Of a stretch of 48,444 nucleotides of DNA, positions 48,267 through 48,444 are shown in pieces. The DNA comes from Bacilli bacterium. Its GTDB lineage: Bacteria; Bacillota_I; Bacilli_A; RF39; UBA660. The translations under genes and the position numbers were made by a program. The stretch's first letter is position 1. Every line of letters starts with the position of its first letter. The notes below the pieces were generated by a model. That model worked only from the letters and a program-made list of their open reading frames with translations. It searched no databases and was not told the origin of the DNA. The stretch covers positions 1 to 48,444 of the forward strand of contig CAAHEL010000070.1 in the NCBI GenBank assembly GCA_900772445.1, given 5' to 3'.

Positions 48267-48444
48267 CTATTTTAAATAACTTTCAACATTTAAACTTTTA
48301 TCTCTCAATTCTTGTTCTTTTTTTTCTATACTAGAATATTTATTTACATATGCTTTCATAATATCTCTTATTTTTTTTTGATAATTTTTACCACAAAGTC
48401 TTTTAAACTCTTCAAGAGTATCGCTTTCTATACGCATAGTGAGA
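48267..48444 (-). CDS. Ribbon-helix-helix protein, 3' part (gene spans the contig ends)
   Basis: C-terminal part of the 65-residue protein that begins at 95 after joining the ends; 48370-48444 duplicates 1-75. Residues 33-65 (RDIMKAYVNKYSSIEKKEQE...) form the second helix of the fold and a charged tail ending VESYLK and TAG at 48269-48267. See the entry at 1-95. Confidence 0.75.
   Translation of the reverse strand, partial: LTMRIESDTLEEFKRLCGKNYQKKIRDIMKAYVNKYSSIEKKEQELRDKSLNVESYLK
48370..48444. repeat. 75-bp terminal direct repeat, right copy
   Basis: Identical to bases 1-75; indicates circular closure, giving about 48,369 unique bases. Confidence 0.95.

Noticed and set aside
1..48444. CRISPR array
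   Set aside because: No regularly spaced identical repeats were seen.
1..48444. TGA reassignment (code 4)
   Set aside because: Many genes end in TGA with coupled downstream starts, and the phage tRNA-Trp has anticodon CCA, not TCA.

Overview
The window looks like one complete, low-GC, temperate siphophage genome. Positions 1-75 are repeated exactly at 48370-48444, and a small ribbon-helix-helix gene reads seamlessly across the joined ends. The molecule is therefore a circular (or circularly permuted) contig of about 48,369 bp. Strong AGGAGG ribosome sites, consensus TTGACA-17-TATAAT promoters, very AT-rich codons, an SPP1-gp6-like portal, DUF859 and DUF6711-like tail proteins, a RecT/DUF1351 recombination module and a CHAP endolysin all point to a Bacillota (Firmicutes) host. 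The standard code fits: TGA is used as stop and the phage tRNA-Trp carries a CCA anticodon. The host cannot be named from the sequence.

Layout: 0.1-1.0 kb tyrosine integrase (leftward). 1.1-9.5 kb leftward replication/recombination module: SSB-like protein, RNA ligase, metallo-beta-lactamase-fold protein, NUMOD4/HNH homing endonuclease, RecT, DUF1351 coiled-coil protein, DnaB-type helicase, an initiator-like protein with iterons inside its gene, and a Cro-like protein. 9.6-10.7 kb regulators (double-HTH protein and Arc-type protein). 10.8-12.2 kb lysis genes (CHAP endolysin, holin, zinc peptidase). 12.2-32.8 kb leftward structural module running from tail fibre back to terminase, with tRNA-Cys at 14.6 kb, tRNA-Trp at 28.6 kb and a G/GT-type -1 frameshift at 23.58 kb. 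32.9-33.3 kb rightward RusA resolvase. 33.3-34.3 kb gene-free region transcribed leftward as a large structured RNA. 34.3-41.05 kb leftward operon of small genes with a DNA methyltransferase. 41.1-41.5 kb second structured RNA. 41.6-42.0 kb AT-rich gene-free stretch. 42.0-43.0 kb leftward small genes. 43.4-46.4 kb rightward operon of twelve small unknown genes. 46.7-48.0 kb zinc-ribbon HNH endonuclease and a basic small protein.

The most unusual content is RNA-related. There are two gene-free stretches, each with a near-perfect promoter, many hairpins and an intrinsic terminator; they resemble the giant ornate phage RNAs (GOLLD/ROOL-like) in size and setting. There are also two phage tRNAs that both swap the near-universal G18/U55 elbow pair for A18/G55, and an Rnl2/DRB0094-like RNA ligase. 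A possible joint role in protecting or managing tRNA during infection is inference only.

Transcription appears to be driven by a family of nearly identical promoters (most with TGTATTGACA at -35), which makes the operon map fairly clear. The immunity region is unusual: the double-HTH repressor-like gene and the Cro-like gene are co-directional rather than divergent, and the repressor lacks an S24 protease domain.
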